In this document: piece by piece, positions 1 to 5,223 of the stretch
Layout: every line of letters starts with the position of its first letter
Numbering within the stretch: the stretch's first letter is position 1
Assembly (NCBI GenBank): GCA_031266255.1
Contig: JAISBK010000045.1
Coordinates: 1 to 5,223, forward strand
DNA length: 5,223 nt
Source: Treponema sp.
GTDB lineage: Bacteria > Spirochaetota > Spirochaetia > Treponematales > Breznakiellaceae
Direction: 5' to 3'
Notes under the pieces: generated by a model
What the model saw: only the letters and a program-made list of their open reading frames with translations
The model's database searches: none
What the model was told of the DNA's origin: nothing
Translations under genes and position numbers: made by a program

Positions 1-258
1 CGCCCGATACAAAGGCGACCAACCCACCCGTAAGGGGCTGAGTTTGCTTTCCGCTGCTATAGGAAGCAGCTCCAGATAACGCCACAGGGAATACTCCTTC
101 CGGTTCTGGAGCTTCTCCCGGGTCAACTGGGATTTGATATACCGGTAATCATAGCATATCTCTAAGACGCCGCCGCATTTACTGCAGGTATAGGTATGAT
201 CCCCGGCTTCATATTCAGCTCCGCAATCAATACACACCCCTCCAATCACCTGTTTCAT
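1..258 (-). CDS. Threonine-synthase-like PLP enzyme, N-terminal 86 residues (runs off left edge)
   Basis: This is the amino-terminal part of a fold-type-II PLP enzyme annotated in many genomes as threonine synthase, which converts O-phosphohomoserine to threonine and phosphate. Translated from the ATG at 256-258, it opens with a rubredoxin-like zinc ribbon: C9-x2-C12, then C25-x2-C28 (CIDC and CSKC). A WRYLELLP helix follows, then a VGWSPLY segment at the place where threonine synthases usually carry the substrate loop LGEG-TPL. The PLP lysine and catalytic domain lie outside the window, and well over half the protein is missing. A GGAAAG ribosome site (267-272 on the opposite strand) lies 8 bases before the start. 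The gene follows the 491-residue PLP gene in the same direction with a 74-bp gap, so the two are probably co-transcribed. The altered loop suggests a paralogue acting in amino-acid breakdown or another lyase/thiolase reaction rather than housekeeping ThrC. The family assignment is firm; the exact reaction is not. Confidence 0.85.
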   Translation of the reverse strand, partial: MKQVIGGVCIDCGAEYEAGDHTYTCSKCGGVLEICYDYRYIKSQLTREKLQNRKEYSLWRYLELLPIAAESKLSPLRVGWSPLYRA

Positions 259-301
259 TTCTTTTGCTTTCCTTGTCCATCGTGTTGTTTCAAACAGGGC
301 A

Positions 302-333
302 GTTACCTTGATGGTTTGCCCCGTTACCTTGAT
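302..333. repeat. 11-bp direct repeat between the two PLP genes
   Basis: GTTACCTTGAT occurs at 302-312 and again, identically, at 323-333, a period of 21 bp. On the transcribed (minus) strand it reads ATCAAGGTAAC. The copy transcribed first overlaps the stop codon of the upstream PLP gene (333-335). A 21-bp period is two helical turns, which would suit a protein-binding site, but a chance or slippage duplication in a short spacer is equally possible. Confidence 0.6.
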
Positions 334-1808
334 TAAAGACCAGCCAAAAGGCCGGTCTGCTTATTAAACTCTATGATCAGTGCGTCAATCGCCGCAACTT
401 GGTTCTGCACTCCCTTGAAGGTTTTTTCCTGATGATACCACTGGTCATCCAGTTCTTCCGCCGTTCGTCCCTGCTGCTCCACCCAGGTGTAGTACTTCAG
501 GTTATGCAATTGCTTGCGATCCCTATAGCCGAGTTCCCGCATAAAGTCGGTCCTCTGACCTTGTAAGCTCCTCCCAAAGTCAAGCGCAGCATCCTGGGGC
601 TGATAGGTCCCGTATTCCTGCTGCAGTTCCTCAAGCCGGGACTGGTACATCTCCACCGAATCAGTGAGCACCGTGGCCACCACATCATGGGGGCCCAGTT
701 CATAATACTTGGCAAACTTGATGGCGCACAACATATTGGCAATACCGGAAATTCCCATATACGAGAGGGTCTCCACCTGCTCAGGGCTTAACCCTACTTT
801 GTCCACTAAATATGCTTTACCTGCTTCCTCATTGAATAGCCGCAACAGCGCGATAGGGTCTGCATCGTCAATAGCAATGACCATATCGGTATTCTTCACA
901 TTGTGTACCCAAGGCACATGCTTGTCCCCAATACCCTCGATCCTATGTGCGCCAAATCCATTGGTAAGAAGGGTCGGGCATTGCAGCGCCTCACCTACGG
1001 CGAGTTTACTCAGGGGATAACGCTGTTTGAGGTAATCCCCGCTCCCCAGCGTCCCCGCAGAACCGGAGGTAAGACAGACCCCGGCAAACTTAGCCTCGGT
1101 ATCGCTGATATTCTCAAAGGCTTCGGCAATAGCCCTGCCGCTCACCTGGTAGTGCCAGAGGTAGTTCCCCATTTCCTCGAACTGATTAAAGATCAGCACA
1201 TCTTGACGGGTAGCTTTTAACTCGTGGGTCTTGTCGAAAATTTCCTTTACATTTGATTCGGTACCTGGGGTGGCGATGATTTCTCCGGCTATCTTTTTTA
1301 GCCAGTCAAACCGTTCCCGACTCATGCCTTCAGGGAGGATTGCCACTGAATCAACCGCCAAGAGTTTGGAATTGAACGCCCCGCCCCGGCAGTAATTACC
1401 GGTGGAAGGCCAAACCGCTTTTTGGCTTGAGGCGTCGAATTGTCCGGTTACCAATCGGGGCACCAGGCAACCGAAAGCGGCTCCGACCTTGTGGCAGCCT
1501 GTGGGAAAAAACTTCCCCACCATACAGATGATCCGGGCCTGTACCCCGGTGAGGCTCTGGGGCAGTTCAATCGTATTAGGCTTTCCATAAAGCCCGCCAG
1601 ATGCTTTAGGCTCATTTTTCCAGCTTATTCTGAAGAGATTTAGGGGATCCACATCCCACAGCCCTATGTTTTGCAGTTTTTCCTTGATGACCCCGGGAAT
1701 CTGCCTAGGATCTTGCAATTGCGCGAAGGTGGGGATGATGACCCCCCTTTCTTTGGCCTTGCGCAGGTTCTTTTCCAGAACCGATGTATTAATGGTCAAA
1801 TCAATCAT
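333..1808 (-). CDS. PLP-dependent fold-type-II enzyme, cysteine synthase/TrpB-like, 491 aa, substrate unknown
   Basis: A cytoplasmic PLP enzyme of the beta-elimination/replacement superfamily (PF00291 type). The probable PLP lysine is K107 in GCHKVGAA, which resembles the HK motif of tryptophan synthase beta more than the SxKDR of cysteine synthase. STGNY (135-139) matches the asparagine loop that holds the cofactor. NQFEEMGNY (208-216) resembles the NQFEN of cysteine synthase, TSGSAGTLGSG (247-257) is the glycine-rich phosphate-binding loop, and HRIEGIG (288-294) and TVLTDSVEMY (379-388) match the cysteine-synthase C-terminal core. At 491 residues it is far longer than cysteine synthase (about 310): there is an extension of some 60-90 residues before the core and a tail of about 100 after it, rich in Q, Y, W and charged residues. 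The start is supported by AGGAG seven bases upstream (1816-1820). It probably heads an operon with the threonine-synthase-like gene and is divergent from an amino-acid importer. The reaction cannot be named from sequence; a lyase, desulfhydrase or synthase acting on an amino acid is plausible. Confidence 0.9.
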   Translation of the reverse strand: MIDLTINTSVLEKNLRKAKERGVIIPTFAQLQDPRQIPGVIKEKLQNIGLWDVDPLNLFRISWKNEPKASGGLYGKPNTIELPQSLTGVQARIICMVGKFFPTGCHKVGAAFGCLVPRLVTGQFDASSQKAVWPSTGNYCRGGAFNSKLLAVDSVAILPEGMSRERFDWLKKIAGEIIATPGTESNVKEIFDKTHELKATRQDVLIFNQFEEMGNYLWHYQVSGRAIAEAFENISDTEAKFAGVCLTSGSAGTLGSGDYLKQRYPLSKLAVGEALQCPTLLTNGFGAHRIEGIGDKHVPWVHNVKNTDMVIAIDDADPIALLRLFNEEAGKAYLVDKVGLSPEQVETLSYMGISGIANMLCAIKFAKYYELGPHDVVATVLTDSVEMYQSRLEELQQEYGTYQPQDAALDFGRSLQGQRTDFMRELGYRDRKQLHNLKYYTWVEQQGRTAEELDDQWYHQEKTFKGVQNQVAAIDALIIEFNKQTGLLAGL

Positions 1809-1893
1809 GCGGTTGCTCCTTTTTGCTTAGATATTTACGGTACAACGATTTTGAAGTTCTGTAAAGGATACAACCTGGCGTTCTGTCTTATCC

Positions 1894-1913
1894 AGGGGAC
1901 CTAATCGTCCCTT
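1894..1913 (-). other. Short hairpin in the leader of the PLP operon
   Basis: AGGGGAC (1894-1900) and GTCCCTT (1907-1913) form a 7-bp stem, including one G-T wobble, around a 6-base loop. It lies 86 bp before the start of the 491-residue PLP gene, inside the probable 5' leader of that transcript. No run of T follows in either direction, so it is not a convincing intrinsic terminator. It may be a leader structure or chance. Confidence 0.35.
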
Positions 1914-1982
1914 CACTCATGAAGCGGTTTTTGCCTTTAGTATATATATTCAAATTATCCAAAAATATTGTATAAACATACT

Positions 1983-2011
1983 ATTATATCTCCCTGTTTG
2001 ATTGACAGAAA
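1983..2011 (-). promoter_or_regulatory. Candidate sigma70 promoter for the minus-strand PLP genes
   Basis: On the minus strand a perfect -10 hexamer TATAAT (complement of 1983-1988) lies 17 bases downstream of a weak -35 match TTTCTG (complement of 2006-2011). Transcription would begin near 1976, giving a leader of about 170 bases. The -35 box overlaps that of the plus-strand promoter. A second -10-like hexamer, TATACT (complement of 1939-1944), could be the true site instead, but its -35 is also poor. The region is AT-rich, so TA-rich hexamers can occur by chance. Confidence 0.4.
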
Positions 2012-2031
2012 AAAAGATAAAATGGTATACT
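2002..2031 (+). promoter_or_regulatory. Strong sigma70-type promoter for the ABC transporter operon
   Basis: A perfect -35 TTGACA (2002-2007) and a near-consensus -10 TATACT (2026-2031) are separated by 18 bases. The -10 is preceded by TG one base away (2023-2024), the extended -10 arrangement. Transcription would start near 2038, leaving a 5' leader of about 105 bases before the binding-protein ATG at 2143. Nothing else in the 334-bp intergenic region matches as well. A repressor may be needed to control so strong a promoter, but no clear operator palindrome was found. Confidence 0.75.
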
Positions 2032-2063
2032 CCTTAAATCATACTGGAAACATGGTTGTCTTA

Positions 2064-2110
2064 GGGGCCTTTGGGGATTTGCAAGATTATACGGTTTAGG
2101 CCAAAGCCTC
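2064..2110 (+). other. Possible stem-loop in the 5' leader of the binding-protein mRNA
   Basis: Bases 2064-2074 can pair with 2101-2110 to give a 10-bp stem with one bulged C and one G-U pair: CTTTGG pairs with CCAAAG, and GGGG pairs with CCTC. The loop is 26 bases. CCTC (2107-2110), in the outer part of the stem, is also complementary to GAGG in the ribosome site (2132-2135), so opening the stem could allow pairing to the ribosome site. That alternative is only 4 bp. The leader matches no riboswitch class that I recognise. Confidence 0.35.
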
Positions 2111-2142
2111 ATAAATTCCTAGGATAACCAGGAGGAAAAACG

Positions 2143-2958
2143 ATGAAACGACCAAAAATGGTCCTTATAGCAGCCTGGGGGCTGCTCGTGATTAGTGGGG
2201 TGTTTGCGGGTGGTTCCAACCAACAGGGGTCTGGGGGCTTAACCCGTGAACAAGGGGTACTCTCGGTGGGGATGGAAATCGGCTATCCTCCTATGGAATA
2301 CTTCGATATCGACGGCAAGACCCCCATCGGCTTTGATGTCCAGGTGGCCACGGCCCTGGCAGGTAAATTAGGGCTCAAAGCCAAGTTTGTGGATACCGCC
2401 TGGGACGGTATCTTTGCAGGGGTGAACACCGGTAAGTACGATATCATCATGTCTGCGGTAGCCATCACCGAAGAGCGGTTGGCAATGCACAACTTTACTA
2501 AGCCCTACATCGGAAATACCCAGGCCATGGTGCTCTTGAAAGGTTCTTTGGTAACAGCCCGGAATCCTGAAGAAACCGAGGGTCTGGGGGTTGCCTATCA
2601 AGCGGAGACTACCTCGGATATTTACATGGCCGGTTTGGCAGGAAAGGGCGTCGCATTCACGCCCTATGAATACGATAAGGTGCTCAATTGTTTTGATGAA
2701 CTGCGGAACCACCGGGTCGATGTAGTGGTCTGTGACAGTCTGGTGGCCTTTAATTACATCGCCTCTCCAGACAGTCCCTTTGAAATCGTCTGGCAAGGTG
2801 TGGCAGGTGAAAGATTCGGCATTTGTTTGAAAAAAGGCAACGATGCCCTCACCGAGGCCTTAGACAAGGCCCTGGATGAACTCTTTGCAGAGGGCGCTAT
2901 GCTGAAAATCTCTCAGGATATCTTCAAAAGGGATATGGTATCCTCAGCACGGAACTAA
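2143..2958 (+). CDS. Polar amino-acid ABC transporter, periplasmic substrate-binding protein
   Basis: A family-3 solute-binding protein (HisJ/GlnH type) that captures an amino acid in the periplasm and delivers it to the permease encoded downstream. Residues 1-22 form a signal peptide: basic MKRPK, a hydrophobic stretch, then VFA|GGS, which suits signal peptidase I. There is no lipobox cysteine. The mature protein shows the family landmarks: VLSVGMEIGYPPMEY (39-53), the lobe-1 motif IGFDVQVATALA (62-73), W87DGIFAGVNTGKYD, and the TEER loop with R112, which by analogy with HisJ would bind the substrate carboxylate. The second-lobe loop GVAYQAETTSD is at 149-159. D198 in VDVVVCDS is the likely partner of the substrate amino group. 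The length of 271 is normal. AGGAGG (2130-2135) lies seven bases before the ATG, an ideal spacing. It is the first gene of the importer operon, under the promoter at 2002-2031. The amino acid cannot be assigned; the two visible ligand residues only indicate an alpha-amino acid. Confidence 0.95.
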   Translation: MKRPKMVLIAAWGLLVISGVFAGGSNQQGSGGLTREQGVLSVGMEIGYPPMEYFDIDGKTPIGFDVQVATALAGKLGLKAKFVDTAWDGIFAGVNTGKYDIIMSAVAITEERLAMHNFTKPYIGNTQAMVLLKGSLVTARNPEETEGLGVAYQAETTSDIYMAGLAGKGVAFTPYEYDKVLNCFDELRNHRVDVVVCDSLVAFNYIASPDSPFEIVWQGVAGERFGICLKKGNDALTEALDKALDELFAEGAMLKISQDIFKRDMVSSARN

Positions 2959-2972
2959 CAAAGGAGTGTAGG

Positions 2973-3053
2973 GTGGTGAATCGCAGGCAACGATTGTCTA
3001 TAAAAAAGCTTGATGACAATATGAACGGTGGAAGGGAGCTGAAACGGGTATGA
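2973..3053 (+). CDS. Possible small ORF of 26 codons, coupled to the permease start
   Basis: Fifteen bases after the binding-protein stop, a GTG (2973, with a second GTG at 2976) opens a 26-codon frame ending in TGA at 3051-3053. AGGAG (2962-2966) lies six bases before the first GTG. The stop overlaps the permease ATG (3050-3052) as ATGA, the usual arrangement for translational coupling. The peptide would be basic and hydrophilic (it begins VVNRRQRLSIKK), with no membrane segment and no family that I recognise. It may be a real peptide, or simply a translated coupler that brings ribosomes to the permease start, whose own ribosome site GGGAG is 11 bases away. An imperfect 5-bp hairpin (2979-2983 with 2991-2995) lies within it. 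Confidence 0.35.
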   Translation: MVNRRQRLSIKKLDDNMNGGRELKRV

Positions 3054-3709
3054 GTCCTTTACAAAAAATTATTACGTGGATTCCTCCACTTTTAGACGGC
3101 GCACGGATCACCATCCTGCTTACCTTACTGGCGGTTTCTGCAGGGCTTGTGGGTAGTTTATTCCTTGCCCTTGGAGAAATGTCAAAAAACAAGATCCTCA
3201 ACCGGTGCTGCAAGGCGTACGTGTTCTTTTTCCGTGGAACCCCGTTACTCATGCAGCTTTACTTCATTTATTATGGTCTCCCAGAAATCACCCCACTGTT
3301 AACCATCAACAACCGCTTCATCGCGGCTTTTATTGCCTTTGGGCTTAATTCCGCGGCCTATTGTGCGGAGATTATCCGGGCGGCCATACAGAGCATTGAT
3401 AAAGGCCAATTTGAAGCTGCCAGGGCATTGGGAATGTCATACCCTCAGACCATGCGGTTGGTTATTGTACCCCAGTCCATACGGCGGCTCATTCCGCCTG
3501 TAGGGAATGAGTTTATCATGGTTTTAAAGGATGCGTCCCTCGTTTCGATCATCGCCCTATCGGATATCACCAAGGTTACCCGTTCCATTTCTTCTTCCAC
3601 TGCTTCGGCTTTGGTGTACATCCCTGCCATGGTCATCTACCTGATTATCACCGCAGTGTTTACCTTAGGGTTTCATAAGTTGGAAAAGAAGTATTCGGCG
3701 TATGAATAG
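3050..3709 (+). CDS. Polar amino-acid ABC transporter, permease (HisM/GlnP family)
   Basis: The inner-membrane subunit that forms the import channel. With one permease gene in the operon it is expected to work as a homodimer. Hydrophobic segments occur at about 20-42 (ITILLTLLAVSAGLVG), 66-85, 90-110, 150-170 and 188-210, in line with the five-helix plan of this family. RGTPLLMQLYF (62-72) is the characteristic family motif. EAARALGM (122-129), with the following YPQTMRLVIVPQSIRRLIPP, is the EAA loop that docks onto the ATPase. The length of 219 is typical. The ATG at 3050 is the only sensible start, since an in-frame TGA at 3014-3016 precedes it with no other initiator between. Its start overlaps the stop of a 26-codon frame, and the ATPase gene follows 39 bp later. 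It imports whatever amino acid the upstream binding protein selects. Confidence 0.95.
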   Translation: MSPLQKIITWIPPLLDGARITILLTLLAVSAGLVGSLFLALGEMSKNKILNRCCKAYVFFFRGTPLLMQLYFIYYGLPEITPLLTINNRFIAAFIAFGLNSAAYCAEIIRAAIQSIDKGQFEAARALGMSYPQTMRLVIVPQSIRRLIPPVGNEFIMVLKDASLVSIIALSDITKVTRSISSSTASALVYIPAMVIYLIITAVFTLGFHKLEKKYSAYE

Positions 3710-3748
3710 TAAGACCTACGACCAGTAAAATTAAAGGAGGAACATAAC

Positions 3749-4501
3749 ATGATCAAGACCGTGGGGGTGAGCAAGGCGTTCGGGGAGGTGCAGGTCCTCA
3801 AAGCAGTTTCCCTTGAGGTAGCACAGCAGGAAGTGGTATGTATCATCGGACCTTCGGGCGCGGGGAAGTCCACCTATCTTCGTTCCCTCAATCGTCTGGA
3901 GAAGATAGACCAGGGTAAGATCTATATCGCGGATACCTTGCTCTTTGATTGCGTGGATGGGGTGAACCAGGTGAAACTGTCCCCCCATGAACGGAACACC
4001 GCGCTCCTTGAGGTGGGCATGGTATTTCAGCGGTTCAACCTCTTTCCCCATAAGACGGTCCTTGAAAATGTGATGCTTGCTCCAGTCCATGTACGGAAAG
4101 TAGCGGTGAAAGAAGCCCGAGATAAGGCCACAGCCTTACTTGAACGGGTGGGTCTGCGTGATAAGACCTATGCCTATCCTGCCCAGTTGTCTGGCGGACA
4201 GCAGCAGCGGGTGGCTATTGCCCGGGCTTTGGCTATGGAGCCTAAGATCATGCTTTTTGACGAGCCTACTTCTGCGCTGGATCCCGAATTAGTCGGGGAG
4301 GTGCTCACGGTTATGAAAGGACTTGCCACTGCGGGCATGACCATGTTGGTGGTAACCCATGAGATGGGCTTTGCCCGAGAAGTTGCGGATCAGGTGGTCT
4401 TCATGTTTGAAGGAGCCATTCTTGAAAGCGGGCCCCCCAGCGTTCTGTTCAGTAATCCAAGGCATAACCGAACCCGCCAGTTTTTACAGAGCGTTTTGTA
4501 G
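3749..4501 (+). CDS. Polar amino-acid ABC transporter, ATP-binding protein (GlnQ/HisP family)
   Basis: The cytoplasmic ATPase that drives import through the permease. All catalytic motifs are intact: Walker A GPSGAGKST (34-42, K40), Q-loop Q94 in VFQRFNLFPH, signature LSGGQQQR (147-154), Walker B IMLFDE (167-172) with E172 as catalytic base, D-loop SALD (175-178) and switch histidine H204. The C terminus RTRQFLQSVL is characteristic of amino-acid importers. A loop of about ten extra residues (roughly 64-83) between Walker A and the Q-loop recalls HisP more than GlnQ, though it does not prove histidine or basic amino acids as substrate. The length of 250 is normal. A strong ribosome site, AAAGGAGG (3733-3740), lies eight bases before the ATG. 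It is the last gene of the operon; its stop is 23 bp from the stop of the convergent chemotaxis gene. Confidence 0.97.
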   Translation: MIKTVGVSKAFGEVQVLKAVSLEVAQQEVVCIIGPSGAGKSTYLRSLNRLEKIDQGKIYIADTLLFDCVDGVNQVKLSPHERNTALLEVGMVFQRFNLFPHKTVLENVMLAPVHVRKVAVKEARDKATALLERVGLRDKTYAYPAQLSGGQQQRVAIARALAMEPKIMLFDEPTSALDPELVGEVLTVMKGLATAGMTMLVVTHEMGFAREVADQVVFMFEGAILESGPPSVLFSNPRHNRTRQFLQSVL

Positions 4502-4524
4502 GGGATGCATCAGTACCTTAGCTA

Positions 4525-5223
4525 TTAGCGTACCGTAAACCGCTTAATCGCTCCCTCCAAAGTATCTAAGCCCTTCCCATTCTCCTCTACCGACCCGTGC
4601 GCCCGTTGCGACGCGGCAAATACCAATTCCGTACCACGGACCACCTCACTCACCCGTCCCTGAATCACCTCGCTCATCACCGAAAGTTCCTCCGACATCC
4701 GCCGCGATTCGTCCGCCTCCGCCTTGATCTCCTCTGCTCCCTTCTTCACCTCCTCCGTTATCCCCTGCATGTTCTTCAAACTCTCCAATACCTGCTTCGA
4801 ACGTACCGCTTGTTCCCCTATCGCCGCCTTCATCTTCCCTATAAGCTCATTACTCCCCTGGATCAATGCATTCGTTTGTTCATACGCCGTCTCTATCCGC
4901 CTCGATACCTCGGTGATCTCGTCTATGCGCTGTTTGATCTGATGCAGCGTACTGCTTGAACTCTTGGCCTGGCTCGTGGAGGTCTCCGCAAGTTTCCGAA
5001 TCTCCCCGGCCACCACCGCAAAACCCCTCCCTAATTCCCCTGCATGGGCCGCTTCTATTGCCGCATTCATCGCTAATAAGTTCGTCTCATCCGCCACATT
5101 CCCAATCACCTTGTTTATCTCCGCAAGATTTTCCGAGTCGGCTCCTATCTGATTGACCGCATGGGTTGACTGGCTTATCTTGTCGTGTTCGAGTTTGGAA
5201 CTCTCTACCAGCCGCTGAATATG
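4525..5223 (-). CDS. Methyl-accepting chemotaxis protein, C-terminal signalling domain (runs off right edge)
   Basis: The frame is open from the right edge to the TAA at 4525-4527, giving 232 residues of the cytoplasmic part of a chemoreceptor; the sensor domain and membrane segments lie outside. The conserved hairpin that binds CheW and CheA is unmistakable: VIGNVADETNLLAMNAAIEA, then AHAGELGRGFAVVAGEIRKL, with the tip near residue 63 of the fragment. The rest is alpha-helical coiled coil. About 169 residues lie between the tip and the C terminus, some 24 heptads, longer than in E. coli Tsr, which suggests one of the long classes (44H or 48H). The protein ends in KRFTVR, without the NWETF-type pentapeptide that tethers CheR and CheB in some receptors. 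A GTG at 5107-5109 could be taken for a start, but it lies inside the domain and the frame continues upstream, so it is not the true start. The gene is convergent with the transporter operon and probably independent of it. Confidence 0.96.
   Translation of the reverse strand, partial: HIQRLVESSKLEHDKISQSTHAVNQIGADSENLAEINKVIGNVADETNLLAMNAAIEAAHAGELGRGFAVVAGEIRKLAETSTSQAKSSSSTLHQIKQRIDEITEVSRRIETAYEQTNALIQGSNELIGKMKAAIGEQAVRSKQVLESLKNMQGITEEVKKGAEEIKAEADESRRMSEELSVMSEVIQGRVSEVVRGTELVFAASQRAHGSVEENGKGLDTLEGAIKRFTVR

Noticed and set aside
903..1220. 105-codon open frame on the plus strand inside the 491-residue PLP gene
   Set aside because: It is antisense to conserved cofactor-binding motifs and has no recognisable domain or ribosome site of note.
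1888..1920. Ten-codon frame on the minus strand (MSEGTIRSPG) in the leader of the PLP operon, a possible leader peptide
   Set aside because: No good ribosome site precedes it, it shows no run of a regulatory amino acid, and the nearby hairpin is not followed by a T run, so attenuation is unsupported.
2117..2124. Palindrome TCCTAGGA just before the binding-protein ribosome site, a possible operator
   Set aside because: An 8-bp palindrome downstream of the promoter with no second copy is weak evidence and may occur by chance.
2368..2796. 142-codon open frame on the minus strand inside the binding-protein gene
   Set aside because: It lies wholly opposite a well-supported gene, has no family likeness, and arises from the codon pattern of the real gene.
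2979..2995. AATCG/CGATT hairpin between binding-protein and permease genes as an attenuating terminator
   Set aside because: The stem is only 5 bp, AT-rich, and followed by A residues rather than T residues.
3731..4090. 119-codon open frame on the minus strand inside the ATPase gene
   Set aside because: It is antisense to the conserved Walker A to Q-loop region and shows no recognisable protein.
4502..4524. Possible bidirectional terminator between the ATPase and chemoreceptor genes
   Set aside because: The 23-bp gap and its flanks have only short GTAC and GCTA/TAGC inverted matches and no T run on either strand. There is no convincing intrinsic terminator.
4597..5156. Several plus-strand open frames and C-rich repeats opposite the chemoreceptor
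   Set aside because: The C-rich, repetitive look reflects the GAG, GCG and TCG codons of the coiled coil on the other strand; the frames encode low-complexity R/L/P-rich shadows.

Overview
The window most resembles the chromosome of a spirochaete, probably Treponema-like, at roughly 50% GC. This rests on the style of the chemotaxis-receptor signalling domain, the type of amino-acid binding protein, and a paired set of PLP enzymes of a kind I associate with anaerobic Clostridia and Spirochaetes. No marker gene fixes the genus, so this is an inference. I see no RNA genes, mobile elements, CRISPR arrays or prophage.

Layout. Positions 1-1808 hold two genes on the minus strand. The first transcribed (1808 to 333) is a 491-residue fold-type-II PLP enzyme related to cysteine synthase and the tryptophan synthase beta chain, but with long N- and C-terminal extensions. 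It is followed, 74 bp on, by the start of a zinc-ribbon threonine-synthase-like PLP enzyme that runs off the left edge. A 334-bp divergent intergenic region (1809-2142) holds a strong sigma70-type promoter for the plus-strand genes, a weaker candidate promoter for the minus-strand genes that overlaps its -35 box, and leader-RNA hairpins. Positions 2143-4501 form a compact plus-strand operon for a polar-amino-acid ABC importer: binding protein, single permease and ATPase. A possible 26-codon small ORF sits between the binding protein and the permease and overlaps the permease start in an ATGA. From 4525 to the right edge, on the minus strand and convergent, lies the C-terminal half or less of a methyl-accepting chemotaxis protein.

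How the parts may work together. The binding protein would capture an amino acid in the periplasm, and the permease homodimer with its ATPase would import it. The two divergent PLP enzymes, both of the beta-elimination/replacement superfamily, would act on an amino acid in the cytoplasm. Back-to-back promoters in one short region suggest joint control of uptake and metabolism. The substrate cannot be read from the sequence. The chemotaxis receptor is convergent and probably an independent transcription unit.

The genes belong to recognisable families. The least explained parts are the long C-terminal tail of the 491-residue enzyme, the small ORF inside the transporter operon, and the structured leader before the binding-protein gene.
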